Assembly (NCBI GenBank): GCA_002729125.1
Contig: PBTQ01000104.1
Location: 1-48,351, forward strand
Origin: Acidimicrobiaceae bacterium
Lineage (GTDB): Bacteria; Actinomycetota; Acidimicrobiia; Acidimicrobiales; Aldehydirespiratoraceae
Length of the DNA stretch: 48,351 bases
Direction of reading: 5' to 3'
Positions 25,424-33,764 of the stretch are shown piece by piece. How positions within the stretch are numbered: the first letter of the stretch is position 1; each line of letters opens with the position of its first letter. Made by a program: the position numbers and the translations under genes. Under the pieces are notes generated by a model. That model did not search any database. It was not told the origin of the DNA and was given only the letters and a program-made list of their open reading frames with translations.

Positions 25424-26500
25424 CTAGTTACGACGGAGCCGGCGAAGAACGAGCACTGCGCCGGCGACGCAACCGAGCGCAAGCGCAGCGGTAGCAGCGA
25501 GCGCGAGCTCCTGGCGGCGACGAGCAGGCAGCTGCTCGAGCGGGCTCGGGTCGTGAGACACGACCCACGCTTCCTCGTTCGAGTAGTCAGCCTCCCATCC
25601 GAGCGCCCGGACGCGGTCGTTGGCCACCACCCACGAGTGGGACGTATAGGGCACGATGCCGGGCGGGATGGGAGCCAAACCCGCCCGCTGCCGGACTGCC
25701 GCCACAGCACGAGCCGTCCACGCCGGCACGCGCACCCGAGCCTGGGGGCCTTCGAGGTCTGCGAGCGCATCCGGCGGGATCCAACTGTCTGGTGCGACGT
25801 TGGCCACCCCGTTGAAGCGGGTCTCGATGGCGGCGACCACCGCCGCTGCAAGGTCGTCGACGTGGAGGTACTGCACGGGTGGGTCACCATCGGCGGCGAT
25901 ACCGACACGGGCGGTGTGGAGCACCTGCGCAAGGCGTCCGAGCGTGTCGTCGGTGACGACTGCGGTGGGACGCAGGATGCTGACGGCAGCCTCACGGCCC
26001 GAGCTCCATTCGAGGACGGCCCGCTCGACAGCGGCACGGGTGATGGCCCACGGGAAGTCGGGGTTGGGTCGCACGTCGGCGTCCTCGGTCAGCGGCACCG
26101 GGTTGTCGACCCATGCGCCGTAGACCATGGCGGTGGAGAGCACGCACACGTGGCCCACATCGACCTCGGCGGCAGCGTCGAGCACCCGGGACACGATCGC
26201 GAGTTCCAGTTCGTCGGCCGACGGGTCGTCGACGTCGGGCGTGACTGCCGTGGCGAGATGCACGATCGACGTTGCGCCATCGAACACCGCCGTCAGGTCG
26301 TCGGATGCAAGGTCAACCCGCCTCACGTCGAGGCCGGGCCGCGCGCCGACGGCGGCTTTGTCGACTGCTCGCACGTCGATCCCTGGGTGGTCGTGGACAA
26401 GACGGCGCACGACGCGCAATCCCACCGCACCAGCGGCACCGGTGACCACCACCACGGCGTGCTCGTTCGGGTTGTCCTCGAGGCGACTTCGGGAATCCAC
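25424..26500 (-). CDS. extended-SDR (NAD-dependent epimerase-like) protein with C-terminal membrane helix
   Basis: A 358-residue extended SDR. The dinucleotide loop is TGAAGAVG at residues 20-27, VHLATAV and the STAMVYG segment follow, and a lower domain contains RPTAVVTDDTLGR and QYLHVDDLAAAVVAAI. The usual catalytic Y-x3-K is replaced by W151-x3-R155 (FPWAITRAAVER), so dehydrogenase or epimerase activity is doubtful. The last ~25 residues (ALAATAALALGCVAGAVLVL then RRLRRN) form a membrane anchor, uncommon in the family. The start is a GTG with a weak AGGGG nearby; other starts are possible. It diverges from the metalloprotease gene. Confidence 0.82.
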   Translation of the reverse strand: MDSRSRLEDNPNEHAVVVVTGAAGAVGLRVVRRLVHDHPGIDVRAVDKAAVGARPGLDVRRVDLASDDLTAVFDGATSIVHLATAVTPDVDDPSADELELAIVSRVLDAAAEVDVGHVCVLSTAMVYGAWVDNPVPLTEDADVRPNPDFPWAITRAAVERAVLEWSSGREAAVSILRPTAVVTDDTLGRLAQVLHTARVGIAADGDPPVQYLHVDDLAAAVVAAIETRFNGVANVAPDSWIPPDALADLEGPQARVRVPAWTARAVAAVRQRAGLAPIPPGIVPYTSHSWVVANDRVRALGWEADYSNEEAWVVSHDPSPLEQLPARRRQELALAATAALALGCVAGAVLVLRRLRRN

Positions 26501-26505
26501 GCCCC

Positions 26506-26511
26506 TACGAT
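26506..26511 (+). promoter_or_regulatory. -10 element (TACGAT), metalloprotease gene
   Basis: The hexamer ends six bases before the ATG at 26518, consistent with a leaderless transcript. Confidence 0.5.
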
Positions 26512-26517
26512 GCCGTC

Positions 26518-27693
26518 ATGAGCGACGGCAATCCACCCGACGACATGTTCGGAGGTCTGCCGTTCATGGCCAACCTCATGAAGTTGTTGCAGGGCCAGAC
26601 CTCCGGCAGCAACGACACGGCGCGCCAACTGGCCCACACAATCGCCAACGACGGACAAAGCGAGCCCAACATCGATCCGGGCGACCGCATCGCCGTCGAG
26701 CAGCTCATCCGGGTCGCCGAGCTCCAGGTGGCATCTCTCACCGAGCTCTCCGCTGGCTCGATCACGGTCGAGGTCGGGAACCGATCACAGTGGGCCGACC
26801 GCACGATCACCGACTACCGCCCACTGTTCGAAACCCTCTCGGACTCGATGAGTCAGGGGCTCCAGTTGCCCGACGATCTCCCCACCGACGATCCGATGGC
26901 AGCGATGATGGCGAGCGTCGCCCAAATGATAGGGCCGATGATGCTCGGCATGACCACCGGCTCGATGGTAGGCCACCTCGCCCGCCGGGCACTCGGCGGT
27001 TTCGACCTGCCGGTCCCCCGAGCCGCCGACGCGCCGATCCTCGTGCTTTTGCGCAATGTCGACGAATTCGGCGATGCCTGGTCGCTCGATCGCGACGACC
27101 TCCGATTGTGGGTGTGTCTCCACGAGGTCGCCCACCAGACGGTGCTCAACGTTCCACACGTCCGCGAGCGGCTTGCCGATCTACTCCAGCGCCATGCTGC
27201 CGCATTCGAGTCCGACCCTGCTCGCATCACCGACCAACTTGGGGGGTTCGACCCGATGGCGGGGCCGGAGGCGCTGGCCGACATCCAGAACTCCCTCAGT
27301 AATCCCGAGCTCGTCCTCGGGGCCGTCCGCTCCCCTGGCCAGGAGACGATCCAACCCGAGCTCACCGCTCTCGTCGCCGCCATGACCGGCTACATCGACT
27401 GGGTGATGGACTCGATTGGCGAGTCACTGATCGGCTCTTACGGGATGGTCACCGAGGCGCTCAGGCGACGCCGGGTCGAAGCTGACGCCAGCGATCGGTT
27501 CGTCGAACGAATCCTGGGACTCGAGCTCGATGCGGAGCACTACGACCGCGGCACGGCCTTCGCCGGCGGTGTCGTCGAGCGCGCGGGTGCAGAAGGGCTG
27601 CGGCGCCTCTTCGACGACCCTGCGCACCTGCCGACCCCTAACGAGGTCGATGCCCCGGGCCTTTGGCTGGCCCGCATCGATCTACCGACCTGA
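26518..27693 (+). CDS. zinc-dependent metalloprotease-like protein (DUF2342 / F420-associated family)
   Basis: A 391-residue member of an actinobacterial family often named zinc-dependent metalloprotease. A Met/Gly-rich hydrophobic segment (MMASVAQMIGPMMLGMTTGSMVGHLARRALG, residues ~130-160) precedes the HEVAH zincin motif at H202-E203-x2-H206. Further conserved stretches include LTALVAAMTGYIDWVMD and ALRRRRVEADASDRFVERILGLEL. Peptidase activity has not been established for most members; part of the family is annotated for its co-occurrence with F420 biosynthesis. The last 12 bases overlap the convergent MFS gene. Confidence 0.88.
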   Translation: MSDGNPPDDMFGGLPFMANLMKLLQGQTSGSNDTARQLAHTIANDGQSEPNIDPGDRIAVEQLIRVAELQVASLTELSAGSITVEVGNRSQWADRTITDYRPLFETLSDSMSQGLQLPDDLPTDDPMAAMMASVAQMIGPMMLGMTTGSMVGHLARRALGGFDLPVPRAADAPILVLLRNVDEFGDAWSLDRDDLRLWVCLHEVAHQTVLNVPHVRERLADLLQRHAAAFESDPARITDQLGGFDPMAGPEALADIQNSLSNPELVLGAVRSPGQETIQPELTALVAAMTGYIDWVMDSIGESLIGSYGMVTEALRRRRVEADASDRFVERILGLELDAEHYDRGTAFAGGVVERAGAEGLRRLFDDPAHLPTPNEVDAPGLWLARIDLPT

Positions 27694-29301
27694 GTCGTCG
27701 GTATCGTCGGGCCGCTGGGGCGGCCGAGGCGTCTCAGCGATCGGGTCGACTTCGACCCCATCGACCGACGAGACGATCGGCTCGGCGTTGCCCCACCCGT
27801 AGGCGAAGTCGGCCGTGCCCGCAGGTGCCTCGGGCTGACTCGGCCGCAGATCTTCGATCGTGAGCTCGGCGGGGTTGGACTCGGCTTGGCCGGGAGTCGT
27901 CGATGGTGACTCGGCCGGCGAATCGTCGATGGTGCCGGCTGGAGCGGGTGGTGTTGCCCCGGCCCCCTTGGGGCGCAGCGTCCGGATCGACGACCATGGC
28001 ACCGCTTCATGAGCGGGCTTTCCGATCAGATAGGAAACCAGCGCGAAGATCGCCGCTGCCGCAACCCCGAAGCCCCCCACGACGAGATTGAGCGGGATGA
28101 CAGCGGGGACGAACGCACCGATGACCCACGCGCCCTGGAAGCGGGCTTCGAACCGGGCAAACGAACGGCCGTAGTTGGCGTCGGGCGCTGCTCGCTGCAC
28201 GAGCGAGTCGAAGGCAAGTTTCCCGGTGGCGGCTCCGCTGGCGATCACGAACGACAGCACTGCAGCGCCGAACAGATCGTTGGAGAACGCCGCGAACAAC
28301 GCACCGACACCGACGATCGCAAGCACCATCTGCAGCATGCGTTCCTCGGCCACACGCTCTCGCAGGTTCGGGGCAAGATGGGCCCCGATCAGAGCACCGA
28401 TGCCGGCGAGGAGGAGCACGACACCGAAGTGCCACACCGGCGCTGCGGGATCGCCGGAGATATCAACGCCGCGGGCGGTGGCGGTGAGCCCCCCTGCCGC
28501 CGAACCGAGGGTGCTGATATCGAGCCCTTCCTTGCCCCCGCGGAACTCGAAGGCCAGCAGGAAGGTGACGAAGCCGACGACCCCCCGAAGGATCGCAGTC
28601 GCATAGGCGGCGAGCAGAACGTGGGCATCGCGCAACTCCGCCTTCTCGATCTCCTCGGCGGGCTCTGCGGCCACGACCGTTCGTGGGACCTTTGTCGCGA
28701 CAACGCTCGTAACGACAAAGCCGACCATGGCAACGGCAGCGGCGAACGCTGGCCCACCGACCAGGGAAAGGACACCCGAGACGGTGGCTCCCACCATGCC
28801 CGAGACCGCGCTGATCAGGGCAAGCCGACTGTTGGCACCGACAAGATCGTGCTCGGAGCGCACGAGGGCCGGAACCACGGCGCTCTTCGCAACCGAGTAC
28901 GTCTTCTGCAACACGAGAATCGTGAACGCAAGCGGGAAAAGCCACAACGAGTCGACGTTGTCGATCATCAAGAACGCCGCAATGGCGCGACCGGCGGCCG
29001 TGCCAATGATCATCAGGCGACGTCCGCCCTTGGCTCGATCGATCGCAGGGCCGAGTAGCGGGGCAACGATGGCGAACGGCGCCATGGTCAGCGCCAGGTA
29101 GAGCGCCACCCGACCGCGGGAGTCGTCAGGGCTGATCGAGAAGAAGATCGAACCGGCCAACGTGACGGCGATCGCGGCATCGGATGCCGCCCCGATCGCA
29201 TGGGTGCGAGCGAGTCGCATGAACGGCGACACGAAGAACGCCTCAGCGCCTCGCTTGTCCGGTTCGGGGGAGCGCATTGGGCGCCAACCGTCCTGGCTCA
29301 C
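27682..29301 (-). CDS. MFS-type membrane transporter
   Basis: A 539-residue major facilitator-like protein with about 12 hydrophobic helices between residues ~25 and 430, including GRVALYLALTMAPFAIVAPLLGPAIDRAKGGRR, where the A-like motif (D-R-x-x-G-R-R) of the helix 2-3 loop is clear. The C-terminal ~110 residues are a hydrophilic Pro/Glu/Thr-rich tail, not part of the transport fold. No substrate can be inferred. The GTG start overlaps the NUDIX stop (GTGA), making this the last gene of the ROK-ppk1-NUDIX-MFS operon; longer upstream starts would overlap the NUDIX gene by about 100 bases. Confidence 0.85.
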   Translation of the reverse strand: MSQDGWRPMRSPEPDKRGAEAFFVSPFMRLARTHAIGAASDAAIAVTLAGSIFFSISPDDSRGRVALYLALTMAPFAIVAPLLGPAIDRAKGGRRLMIIGTAAGRAIAAFLMIDNVDSLWLFPLAFTILVLQKTYSVAKSAVVPALVRSEHDLVGANSRLALISAVSGMVGATVSGVLSLVGGPAFAAAVAMVGFVVTSVVATKVPRTVVAAEPAEEIEKAELRDAHVLLAAYATAILRGVVGFVTFLLAFEFRGGKEGLDISTLGSAAGGLTATARGVDISGDPAAPVWHFGVVLLLAGIGALIGAHLAPNLRERVAEERMLQMVLAIVGVGALFAAFSNDLFGAAVLSFVIASGAATGKLAFDSLVQRAAPDANYGRSFARFEARFQGAWVIGAFVPAVIPLNLVVGGFGVAAAAIFALVSYLIGKPAHEAVPWSSIRTLRPKGAGATPPAPAGTIDDSPAESPSTTPGQAESNPAELTIEDLRPSQPEAPAGTADFAYGWGNAEPIVSSVDGVEVDPIAETPRPPQRPDDTDDSGR

Positions 29302-29753
29302 GGCGTGATCGTAGACGACGTGATTGCCGTCTCGATTTCGTCCACCAAGGCGACATCGCGGCGATAGCTGAGGATCGCCCGCGCAGATGCGAGGCCGAAC
29401 CAACCGACGGCGTCGATCTCCCCGTTGGGGACGAACGCTCCCTCGATCACAGTCATCATCCAGTAGACCACCGCCTTCGATCGGCCTCGGCCGTCGGTAT
29501 ACGTGACGAGCGGAAGCCGATCACCGGTGGCACAGCGGAGACCGGTCTCCTCTTTGACCTCGCGAAGGGCGCAGGCTCGCAGGGTCTCGCCTTCGTCGAG
29601 CTTTCCCTTGGGCATGGTCCAGTCCTTGTGGCTGTCGCGGCGCACGAGCAGGAGCTCGACCTGTCCGTCGACGGTGCGCCACACTGCGCCGCCCGCCGCC
29701 CACACCTCGATCTCGGGACGTTCCGCGAGCAGCGACTCGGTGGCCTTACCCAT
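29298..29753 (-). CDS. NUDIX hydrolase (MutT1-like)
   Basis: A 151-residue NUDIX protein that hydrolyses a nucleoside diphosphate linked to another moiety. The Nudix box spans residues 50-72 (G50-x5-E56 in GKLDEGE, then REVKEETGL). The order ppk1 then NUDIX recalls mycobacterial ppk1-mutT1, whose product acts on 8-oxo-GTP and diadenosine polyphosphates; here the histidine-phosphatase domain of MutT1 is absent. The ATG at 29753 overlaps the end of ppk1 by 8 bases; a GTG at 29759 is an alternative. Confidence 0.88.
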   Translation of the reverse strand: MGKATESLLAERPEIEVWAAGGAVWRTVDGQVELLLVRRDSHKDWTMPKGKLDEGETLRACALREVKEETGLRCATGDRLPLVTYTDGRGRSKAVVYWMMTVIEGAFVPNGEIDAVGWFGLASARAILSYRRDVALVDEIETAITSSTITP

Positions 29754-31845
29754 TCGCACGACCTCGGGCCAGCTGCTGCAGTCGAGCGTGGGTGTCGACC
29801 GCAGCGGGGCCGCTCCGCTTGGTCCACACGCCGTCGCTTGCGAGGGTCCACGCGAGTCGGTCGTCGTTGAGCACGACGTCGAGGATCTCATGAACGCGCT
29901 GCTGGGTGCGGGGGTCGTCGAGACGGACAAGTGCTTCGACCCGCCGGTTGAGGTTGCGGCTCATCAGGTCGGCGGACCCGATGTAGGTCGCCGACTCGCC
30001 AGGGCCATTGCCGTTCGCGAAGTGGTAGATGCGTGAATGTTCGAGGTAGCGGCCGATGATCGACCGCACCCGGATCCGGTCGCTGAGTCCGGAGATCCCC
30101 GGCTTGAGGCTGCACTGGCCTCGGATGATCAGATCGATGTCGACACCCGCCTGTGATGCCTCGTAAAGCTTTTCGGTCATTTGGACATCGACCAGGCTGT
30201 TCATCTTGAGGATCATTCGACCTCGCCCGGAGGCGATTTCGTTGTCGATGAGTGCCTCGAAAGCGGGCCGCAGCTGATCCGGCGCGACCAGCAGCTTGCT
30301 GTAGCGGATCTCGCGTCCGTAGCCGGTGAGATGGTTGAACAGGTCGGCCACATCGGCGCCGATCTCTGGGTCGGCGGTGAGGATGCCAATGTCTTCGTAG
30401 ATTCGGGCGGTGCGATGGTTGTAGTTGCCCGTGCCGATGTGGCAGTAGCGGCGGATGCCGTCGGGTTCCTTCCGAACGGCCATCGCGATCTTGGTGTGGA
30501 TCTTCAGGCCGAGCAAGCCATAGGCGACATGGACCCCCGCCTGCTCGAGCCGACGGGCCCACCCGATGTTGGCGGCCTCGTCGAATCGGGCTTTGAGTTC
30601 GACGAGCACGGTGACCTGCTTCCCCCGTTCGGCCGCCTTGATGCAGGCATCGACGATCGGGCTGCTACTGGCGGTGCGATAGAGCGTGATCTTGATGGCT
30701 AGTACGTCGGGGTCGCTCGCTGCCTGGTGGATGAACTCGACGACCGAGCGGCTGAACGACTCGTACGGATGCTGAACGAGAACATCACCAGCTCGGATCT
30801 CGGCGAAAATGTCGAGCGGTTCGTCGTCGGGCTGCAGCCGAGGATCGATAACGCCCTTCCACTCGGGCCAGAGCAGAGCCGGGCGTTCGATGTCTGCGAT
30901 CTCGTTGAACGAGGTCGGGTCGAGCGGCGTTCGAGCGACGTAGACCGCCGACGGGTCGAGATCGAATTCGCCGATCAACAGATCGAGCACCTCGTCGGTC
31001 ATCGATGCATCGACCTCGAGGCGAGTGGCACGACCGAACCGCCGCCGCCGCAGCTCGAACTCGACCGCCGACAGGAGGTCGTCGGCCTCGTCGAGCGCAT
31101 CGGAAAGGTCGGCATTACGGGTGACGCGGAACGCATGGTGCTCCTCCACCTCCATGCCAGGAAACAGCTGGTCGAGGTGTGCGGCGACGACCTCCTCAAG
31201 CGGCACGAAACGGTCGGCGTCGCCGATCCGGAGCCACCTGGGCAACGTGTTCGGGACCTTCACCCGGGCGAAGAGTTTGCGCTCGTCACGTGGGTCGCAG
31301 ACGACGACCGCCAGGTTGAGCGACAGATCCGACACATACGGGAACGGGTGTCCAGGGTCGACGGCGAGCGGCGTGAGCACCGGAAAGATGTGGTCGCGGA
31401 ACTGCTCCGACAGCCCGACCTGGTCGTCGCCGTCGAGATCGTGCCACGCCGACAACTCGATTCCCTGCTTGCGAAGGGCCGGCATGATCTCGTGGACGAG
31501 AACTCGCTCCTGCTCGGCCACAAGGTCGATGACGATGTCGCGCACGAGTGCAAGTTGCTCGGCCGGCAATCGCCCATCAGAAGCCGGAGTGGAGATGCCC
31601 GCTGCCTGCTGATCCTGAAGGCCCGAAACGCGAACCTGAAAGAACTCGTCGAGGTTGCTGGAGAAGATGGCGAGGTATCGAATCTGCTCAAGCAGCGGCA
31701 CCTCGGTGTCGCTCGAGAGTTGGAGAACCCGGGCGTTGAAGGCGAGCCAGCTCAGCTCGCGGTTCAAGACGTTGGTGTCGTTGTGATCCCAGCCCCCGAC
31801 CTGGGCCACCACATCGGCGCCACGGAAGGACGGGGTGAGGGTCAC
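29746..31845 (-). CDS. ppk1: polyphosphate kinase 1
   Basis: A 699-residue enzyme that reversibly transfers the ATP gamma-phosphate to inorganic polyphosphate at the membrane. NRELSWLAFNARVL, FSSNLDEFFQVRV, DVLVQHPYESF and the two phospholipase-D-like histidine regions are intact: H450 (LLGLKIHTKIA, the autophosphorylated residue) and H469 (RRYCHIGTGNYN). The C-terminal half shows RGQCSLKPGISGLSDRIRV and ATYIGSADLMSRNLNRRVE. Length is normal. The GTG start overlaps the ROK stop by 4 bases (GTGA). Placement with a ROK kinase suggests a sugar-kinase/polyphosphate link, perhaps polyphosphate-dependent phosphorylation; this is inference. Confidence 0.95.
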   Translation of the reverse strand: MTLTPSFRGADVVAQVGGWDHNDTNVLNRELSWLAFNARVLQLSSDTEVPLLEQIRYLAIFSSNLDEFFQVRVSGLQDQQAAGISTPASDGRLPAEQLALVRDIVIDLVAEQERVLVHEIMPALRKQGIELSAWHDLDGDDQVGLSEQFRDHIFPVLTPLAVDPGHPFPYVSDLSLNLAVVVCDPRDERKLFARVKVPNTLPRWLRIGDADRFVPLEEVVAAHLDQLFPGMEVEEHHAFRVTRNADLSDALDEADDLLSAVEFELRRRRFGRATRLEVDASMTDEVLDLLIGEFDLDPSAVYVARTPLDPTSFNEIADIERPALLWPEWKGVIDPRLQPDDEPLDIFAEIRAGDVLVQHPYESFSRSVVEFIHQAASDPDVLAIKITLYRTASSSPIVDACIKAAERGKQVTVLVELKARFDEAANIGWARRLEQAGVHVAYGLLGLKIHTKIAMAVRKEPDGIRRYCHIGTGNYNHRTARIYEDIGILTADPEIGADVADLFNHLTGYGREIRYSKLLVAPDQLRPAFEALIDNEIASGRGRMILKMNSLVDVQMTEKLYEASQAGVDIDLIIRGQCSLKPGISGLSDRIRVRSIIGRYLEHSRIYHFANGNGPGESATYIGSADLMSRNLNRRVEALVRLDDPRTQQRVHEILDVVLNDDRLAWTLASDGVWTKRSGPAAVDTHARLQQLARGRANG

Positions 31846-32780
31846 ACGAGGTCCTCGACCAACAGCGCCGCGCCGATCGCGCCGCCGGCATCGCCGAGAC
31901 GAGCGGGAACAACGGGAGCGGTGATGCCGGCGAAAGCTCGCTCGGCGACCTCGGCTTCGACACGCAGCCGGAACGGCTCACCAAGACGCTCGGCGAAACC
32001 TCCACCGAGCACGACGAGTTCGATATCGAGGATGGTGATGACGGACGCCATGGCGGTGGCCAACGCCGACGCGGCTTGGTCGACGAGGTGACGAGCGAGC
32101 GGGTCGTTCATCTCGATCGCGGTGGCCCAGGCTTTCGACTTGAGGCGGCCGTCGGTACGCAGCGCGAGCATCGCCTCGTTGTCGGGAGCGCCGGCGGCTA
32201 CGACACGGTGCTCGAGCGCTTTGCGGCCCGCGTAATCCTCGAGTTCACCGCGGCCGAGTCCTCCGACCTGCTGGGCGAGGTCACGGAATGCGACAAAGAT
32301 ATGGCCGATCTCACCGGCGAGCCCGCGAGGACCCTGGCGAAGTTGGCCGTCGAGGATGAGCCCTGCTCCGACCCCGGTGCCAGCGAACACGCCGAGGAGG
32401 TCGTCGACCCCTTTTCCCGCCCCGAGACGGTGCTCTGCGAGCGTGCCCACATTGACGTCGTTGCCGACCACGACGGGCCGCCCGTCGAGGCGCTCGCTCA
32501 TCAGATCAGCAACCGGGACGTCGTGGTCCCAACCGGGAAGGTTCGGGGCGGCCGGCAGCACGCCGGTGCCCGGGACGACCGGGCCAGGAGCACCAATGCC
32601 GATCGCCGTTGCCGAGGCGTCGGGGTCGACCGATGCGGCGACCTTCGCCATGGTGGCCAGGACGTCGTCGGGCGAACCGACGCGAGGTGTTGGCCTCTTC
32701 GCCTTCTCCACGACCACGCCATCCTCCACGACGACCGCCAGGGTCTTGGTTCCCCCTAGATCGATGCCGATTGTGCGCAA
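31842..32780 (-). CDS. ROK family sugar kinase (glucokinase-like)
   Basis: A 312-residue ROK protein. The ATP phosphate loop IGIDLGGTKTLAVVVEDG opens the protein, VVGNDVNVGTLAEHRLGAGKGVDDLLGVFAGTGVGAG carries the catalytic aspartate in NDVN and the adenosine motif, and GEIGHIF gives the ExGH zinc/sugar residue. The usual ROK zinc-binding C-x-C-G-x-x-G-C motif is replaced by GGLGRGELEDYAG, as in some polyphosphate/ATP glucokinases. I choose the TTG at 32780 (GAGGGG upstream), because homologues begin just before the loop; an ATG at 32837 would overlap the preceding gene. It is translationally coupled to ppk1. Confidence 0.87.
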   Translation of the reverse strand: MRTIGIDLGGTKTLAVVVEDGVVVEKAKRPTPRVGSPDDVLATMAKVAASVDPDASATAIGIGAPGPVVPGTGVLPAAPNLPGWDHDVPVADLMSERLDGRPVVVGNDVNVGTLAEHRLGAGKGVDDLLGVFAGTGVGAGLILDGQLRQGPRGLAGEIGHIFVAFRDLAQQVGGLGRGELEDYAGRKALEHRVVAAGAPDNEAMLALRTDGRLKSKAWATAIEMNDPLARHLVDQAASALATAMASVITILDIELVVLGGGFAERLGEPFRLRVEAEVAERAFAGITAPVVPARLGDAGGAIGAALLVEDLV

Positions 32781-32797
32781 CGGCCCCTCGCTCGAGG

Positions 32798-33076
32798 TCA
32801 GGACTCGGGTTCGTCCTCGGGATACCCGAGGTCCCACTCCACCACGATGTTCTCGCGCTCCCCGTCGCGGTTCACGCGCTCACGGTTGCGACGGAACTGC
32901 GGATCATGCGGCGGAAGCAGGAGCAGGCGGGCGTTAACCCGGTCACGGAACGAATCCATGACTTCGCGTTCGCCGAACACGGGCCGGATTTCCCAGTGGG
33001 GCACGGCCGGACCTAAGTACACGATGGTGGCTTGGCCGATCGGCGGCTCGTCGTTCCCGACGGTGATGTCGCTCAT
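32798..33076 (-). CDS. conserved hypothetical 92-residue protein
   Basis: A soluble, charged protein (QATIVYLGPAVPHWEIRP, FGEREVMDSFRDRVNARLLLLPPHDPQFRRNRERVN, ending acidic). No membrane segment, cysteine motif or family is recognised. TACACT eight bases upstream of the ATG suggests it is the promoter-proximal gene of the ROK-ppk1-NUDIX-MFS operon, since the ROK start follows its stop by 17 bases. Confidence 0.65.
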   Translation of the reverse strand: MSDITVGNDEPPIGQATIVYLGPAVPHWEIRPVFGEREVMDSFRDRVNARLLLLPPHDPQFRRNRERVNRDGERENIVVEWDLGYPEDEPES

Positions 33077-33084
33077 GGTCTGAC

Positions 33085-33090
33085 AGTGTA
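33085..33090 (-). promoter_or_regulatory. -10 element (TACACT), ppk1 operon
   Basis: The hexamer ends eight bases before the ATG at 33076 and probably drives the five-gene operon that includes ppk1. Confidence 0.4.
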
Positions 33091-33167
33091 GTGGCTCTTT
33101 TTCGCGTCGATACGGGGCGAATCCGGCCGCAGGTCAGCGCACGATCTCGAACGACGGGGCCTTTACG

Positions 33168-33193
33168 GGAACTTTCCCTGTGTTCTGGGCGTA
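33168..33193 (+). promoter_or_regulatory. possible ECF-sigma promoter upstream of the first whiB gene
   Basis: GGAAC (33168-33172), a 17-base spacer and CGTA (33190-33193) resemble the GGAAC-N16/18-CGTT pattern of stress-response ECF sigma factors. The start codon is 56 bases downstream. The last base departs from consensus, so this is tentative. Confidence 0.3.
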
Positions 33194-33248
33194 CTACATC
33201 CACGCAGCACGTGGGCGGTTGGACGGCGGTCCGACCAAGGAGATCCGA

Positions 33249-33485
33249 ATGGAAACCAACTGGATGGCACGAGGGAATTGCGCCACCCGACCCCCTGACA
33301 CCTTCTTCCCCTCGGATGGCGCTGGCGTGGAAATCGCCAAGCGCATCTGCGAAGGCTGTCCTGTGCAGGAACCCTGCCTCGAGTACGCCCTGCACAACCG
33401 CGTCGACCACGGCGTCTGGGGCGGCTGCAGCGAGCGTCAGCGCCGCCGCATCCTTCGCGCCCGGAGGCTGGCCACCGCCGCCTAG
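33249..33485 (+). CDS. WhiB-family iron-sulfur regulator (first copy)
   Basis: A 78-residue WhiB-like protein. The four [4Fe-4S] ligands are C11, C34, C37 and C43 (EGCPVQEPCLEYAL), the Wbl turn motif GVWGG is at 55-59, and a basic C-terminus (RQRRRILRARR) would contact DNA. A fifth cysteine (C60) directly follows the GVWGG turn. Wbl proteins bind sigma-A and act as redox or nitric-oxide-responsive regulators. AAGGAG precedes the ATG by seven bases, one of the few clear leadered starts in the window. Confidence 0.93.
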   Translation: METNWMARGNCATRPPDTFFPSDGAGVEIAKRICEGCPVQEPCLEYALHNRVDHGVWGGCSERQRRRILRARRLATAA

Positions 33486-33532
33486 TCCTTAGACGCCGGC
33501 CATGGTGCGGTGACCACAGCCCGCCATACTGG

Positions 33533-33694
33533 TCAGGCGTTGTTGTTGTCGTCGTCCGCTTCCTCGGACAGGCCTTCCTTGAATTCCTTCTGCGCCTGAC
33601 CCAACGAGCGGGCCAGCTTTGGCAGCCGTGCGCCGCCGAAGACGAGAAGCACAATGACGAGGATGACCAGCAGTTCAGGGGTGCCAAGGTTCAT
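33533..33694 (-). CDS. tatA: twin-arginine translocase subunit TatA
   Basis: A 53-residue TatA/E protein: short periplasmic start, membrane helix ELLVILVIVLLVFGG, the conserved FG hinge followed by the amphipathic helix ARLPKLARSLGQAQKEFKEG and an acidic tail. TatA oligomerises to let folded proteins across the membrane. No tatB or tatC is in the window. The tail is short compared with E. coli TatA (about 90 residues), which is common in actinobacteria. TACGCT lies seven bases before the ATG. Confidence 0.92.
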   Translation of the reverse strand: MNLGTPELLVILVIVLLVFGGARLPKLARSLGQAQKEFKEGLSEEADDDNNNA

Positions 33695-33701
33695 AGGCGT
33701 G

Positions 33702-33707
33702 AGCGTA
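33702..33707 (-). promoter_or_regulatory. -10 element (TACGCT), tatA
   Basis: The hexamer ends seven bases before the ATG at 33694 on the minus strand. It makes tatA transcription independent of the upstream whiB gene. Confidence 0.45.
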
Positions 33708-33764
33708 ACCCGACAACGATGATGAAAGGATGAGGGCGTGACGCCTGGCAGGGTCGGGCCGGGG

